From NCBI GenBank assembly GCA_029778945.1, contig JAKPBN010000202.1:1-40552 (forward strand): DNA of 40,552 bases. Reading direction: 5' to 3'. The position numbers and the translations under genes are program-made. This DNA is from Spirochaetota bacterium (lineage in GTDB: Bacteria > Spirochaetota > Spirochaetia > Treponematales > Rectinemataceae). Positions 38,466 to 40,552 of the stretch are shown here, one piece after another (position 1 is the first letter of the stretch; every line of letters starts with the position of its first letter). Below the pieces are notes generated by a model. That model worked only from the letters and a program-made list of their open reading frames with translations. It was not told where the DNA came from and did not search any database.

Positions 38466-39464
38466 CTATTGGACGGCCTTGATCCTCGCCACGATGGCCC
38501 TGATGTCCTTGGGCTGGCTCTCGTAGACCTTGGCGGCCAGGGCCTTCCAGGCCCCGGGGCTCGTGGGCTCGATAAAGGAGATGCCGCTCTTGGCCACGGT
38601 CTCCGCGGAGTCCTTCTCGTACTGCCTCCAGGCCGCCCTCTGGAATTCGACCACGTCCTCGGCGGCCTTGGCCACCAGGGCCAGGTCGGAGGCGGAAAGA
38701 ACGGCGAGGCTCCTCTGGGAGCCCACGAGCATCTCGGGGATCCGGCTATGCCGGGTTAGGGTATAGTAGCCGGCGAGCCTGTAGTGGAGGGAGGTGAGGT
38801 AGGTGGGCAGATTGTTCTCCGCCCCGTCGACCCGGCCGGTCTCCAGGGCCGAATAGGTTTCCCCAAAGGCGAGGGGGAGGGGCCGGGCCCCAAAGGCCGC
38901 CACGATGTCCGCCATGAGCTGGCTCTCCTGGACCCTCACCCGGAGGCCCGCCAGGTCTGCGGGGCTGCGGACGGGGCGCCGGGAGTTGTAGAAGGACCGG
39001 GCTCCGGCCTCGAAGAAGCAGAGGCCCACAAAGCCCGCCGACTTTACCGAGGCCAGGAGCTCCCGGCCCACATCCCCCCTGAGGACCCGCCACATGTGGG
39101 CCTCATCCTTGTAAAGGTAGGGCATCTCCAGGGCCACCAGGGGCGGCACATAGCTGGCCACGGCGGTCAGGGATACCCTGGCGATGTCTATGGCCCCGAA
39201 CTGGAGCTGCTCCAGCACGGATATCTCCTGGCCCAGGACCGAGCCGGAGAAAACCGCGATCTTGATCCTGCCCCCCGAGCGCTCGGAGACGAGGCGGGCG
39301 AACTCATAGTCGGCCATGGTCGTCGGATGGTCGTCGGGGTGGAGCTCGGCCAGGCGGAGACGGATAGGGCCGGCTCCCGGGGCAGCCTGGGCAAAAGCCG
39401 CTCCGGCGAGGCCCAGGGAAAGGGCCAGGACCACCCAAGGGAATCGACAATGTCCCAACCTCAT
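38466..39464 (-). CDS. Second DctP-like solute-binding protein, not linked to permease genes
   Basis: 332 residues: signal peptide (1-26, ending AAFAQ), then a full DctP domain similar to the neighbour (RLAELHPDDHPTTMADYEFA; DLAGLRVRVQESQLMADIV; RVDGAENNLPTYLTSLHYRL). The Arg and GAENN ligand residues are kept. Its ATG lies inside the stop of the YesN-type regulator gene (4-bp overlap), so regulator and binding protein are made together. It is followed by the promoter of the real dctPQM operon and not by its own permease. It may feed the same DctQM, or present ligand to a sensor kinase whose gene would lie upstream, outside the window. Confidence 0.9.
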   Translation of the reverse strand: MRLGHCRFPWVVLALSLGLAGAAFAQAAPGAGPIRLRLAELHPDDHPTTMADYEFARLVSERSGGRIKIAVFSGSVLGQEISVLEQLQFGAIDIARVSLTAVASYVPPLVALEMPYLYKDEAHMWRVLRGDVGRELLASVKSAGFVGLCFFEAGARSFYNSRRPVRSPADLAGLRVRVQESQLMADIVAAFGARPLPLAFGETYSALETGRVDGAENNLPTYLTSLHYRLAGYYTLTRHSRIPEMLVGSQRSLAVLSASDLALVAKAAEDVVEFQRAAWRQYEKDSAETVAKSGISFIEPTSPGAWKALAAKVYESQPKDIRAIVARIKAVQ

Positions 39465-40552
39465 TCCAAAACCTCCCCGGCCTGGCCCCGCCGGCTGCCA
39501 TCCCGATACTCGGCCGGACTGGTACCGGCAAAGCGCTTGAACACCCGGGCAAAATAGGCCGGATCCCGAAAGCCGACCAGGACGGCCACTTCCTTGACAC
39601 TGACCGAAGCCGCGGAGAGATAGGCCTTGGCCCTTTCCACCCGGATCCGCGCCAGGCAGTCCGCGAAGCCCATCCCCGTCCGCCGGGCCAGGAGGCGCGA
39701 GAGATGGGAGGGGGAAACCCCCACGAGGCCGGCCACGTTCTCCAGGGAGAGGTCCTCCGCAAGCCTTTCCTCGATCAGGGCGAGGGCCCCCTGGGCCGCC
39801 CGGTCGTGGAGGAGGCCGTCCCTCGCTAGAGCCTCCCCGGCCTGGCCCGGGGCCACGGGGGCCGCCAGGGGCGCCAGGACCACCCTCCGCCCCTTGCCGG
39901 CGACGGACACCGCCGAGGCCGCGGCCCGGGCCAGGTTGGCCGGCCCCGGCAGGCCCGAGCCCTGGGGGCCGGCGGCAAAGGCGGCCCCGGCCAGGACCGA
40001 GAGCCCTAGATCGTTGCGCAAGGCCTCCAGGACGGACTCGGCGCAGCCCAGAACGAGGTCGCGCAACGCGAGCTCGTCCAGGGCCTGGCCGGACCTGGCC
40101 AGGACGAGGCAGAGGGCCCGGTCCTGGCCGGCCCCGGCCAGGGCCTCGAGGCCCCGGAGGGCAAAGCAGCGCTCAAGGGCAGCCGCCCCCGCCCTGAGGG
40201 AAGCCGTGCCAGGGCCCTCGGCCGGGGCATCGGCCCAGCGCAGGGCCAGGGCCGCCACGACGGGACCCCGGTCCCCGGAGAGGGCGCCATAGCGCCCCAG
40301 GCCCTCCTCGGGAACCCTGGACTGGGCCAGCTCGGTCCTCAGGGACTCCGCAAGCCACTGGGCCAGGCCGGCGGCGGCGCACGAGGCCGCGGCGCCGCCC
40401 TGGCCCGGCCCTCGCCGGCCCAGGGCCCGCTCCAGGGCCGCCAGGACCGCGGGCTCCGAGGCGGGCTTGAGGAGCAAGTCCTCGACCCTGAGCCTCAGGG
40501 CCGAGCGGGCATCGTCACAGCGCTCGTGGGCGGTGAGGAAGACCAGGGGAAG
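39461..40552 (-). CDS. YesN/AraC-type response regulator, N-terminus beyond the window
   Basis: The frame is open to the right edge, giving 363 visible residues. The first about 45 are the end of a receiver domain (LPLVFLTAHERCDD, then LRVEDLLLKPAS, with the conserved Lys-Pro). A long Ala/Leu/Gly-rich middle region follows, then a C-terminal AraC double helix-turn-helix: LSLENVAGLVGVSPSHLSRL and SVKEVAVLVGFRDPAYFARV, ending GTSPAEYRDGS. The apparent start at 40477 is an internal TTG. The phosphoacceptor Asp is not in view. Coupled to the second DctP gene by a 4-bp overlap, it probably controls uronate uptake or catabolism together with a histidine kinase encoded further right. Confidence 0.9.
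   Translation of the reverse strand, partial: LPLVFLTAHERCDDARSALRLRVEDLLLKPASEPAVLAALERALGRRGPGQGGAAASCAAAGLAQWLAESLRTELAQSRVPEEGLGRYGALSGDRGPVVAALALRWADAPAEGPGTASLRAGAAALERCFALRGLEALAGAGQDRALCLVLARSGQALDELALRDLVLGCAESVLEALRNDLGLSVLAGAAFAAGPQGSGLPGPANLARAAASAVSVAGKGRRVVLAPLAAPVAPGQAGEALARDGLLHDRAAQGALALIEERLAEDLSLENVAGLVGVSPSHLSRLLARRTGMGFADCLARIRVERAKAYLSAASVSVKEVAVLVGFRDPAYFARVFKRFAGTSPAEYRDGSRRGQAGEVLE

Overview
The window is a very GC-rich (about two thirds G+C by eye) bacterial chromosome segment. It most resembles a free-living or gut spirochaete of the Treponema/Spirochaeta kind. That is an inference from gene content: a DUF2259 secreted protein, the short archaeal/eukaryotic-type ProRS, several HisKA_2-type (ELHHRVKNN) histidine kinases, TRAP transporters and a KDPG aldolase with a C-terminal VOC-like domain. 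No 16S gene or other decisive marker is present. Strong G/C bias at third codon positions produces long antisense shadow frames, which I left out.

Layout. 1-8.1 kb: the tail of a dolichol-kinase-like gene; a multi-pass membrane protein; a DUF2259 protein; a leftward group with a membrane protein, a thioredoxin-like/CAP fusion and a DNase I-fold protein; a MarR-HsmA pair; PPK2; and a membrane-anchored AraC-type regulator. 8.1-8.7 kb is non-coding, with three back-to-back hairpins. 8.7-16.4 kb: proS, a lipoprotein, a beta-barrel-like protein, a PAS histidine kinase, a split ThrE-type exporter and a nucleoside hydrolase. 16.7-27.9 kb: a leftward group (lone receiver, thioredoxin-like protein, active M16 protease, inactive M16 lipoprotein), a divergent histidine kinase, P5C dehydrogenase, a DUF438/hemerythrin/PAS protein coupled to another histidine kinase, and an MFS transporter.

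28.1-40.5 kb is a hexuronate (pectin/alginate-type or glucuronate) catabolic island. A leftward operon kdgK-kdgF-kduI-kduD-uxaA-uxaC is divergent from eda. It is followed by a dctP-dctQ-dctM TRAP operon, then a second DctP-like protein translationally coupled to a YesN/AraC response regulator cut by the window edge. Saturated hexuronates would enter through UxaC and UxaA; unsaturated uronates would pass through KdgF, KduI and KduD. Both routes meet at KDG, then KdgK and Eda give pyruvate and glyceraldehyde-3-phosphate. The reductase between UxaC and UxaA (UxaB-type) is not in the window. A near-identical motif, GGANNACCGTTCC, lies in the eda/kdgK divergent region and in the dctP leader, suggesting one regulator for catabolism and uptake.

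Non-coding highlights: an octamer-based repeat (CRCWRAGR units) in all four spaced convergent intergenic regions and nowhere else that I saw; two of its copies are interrupted at the same point by inserts sharing both ends. Several regulatory or sensory genes have a -10 element only 6-8 nt before the start codon and no Shine-Dalgarno, suggesting leaderless mRNAs.
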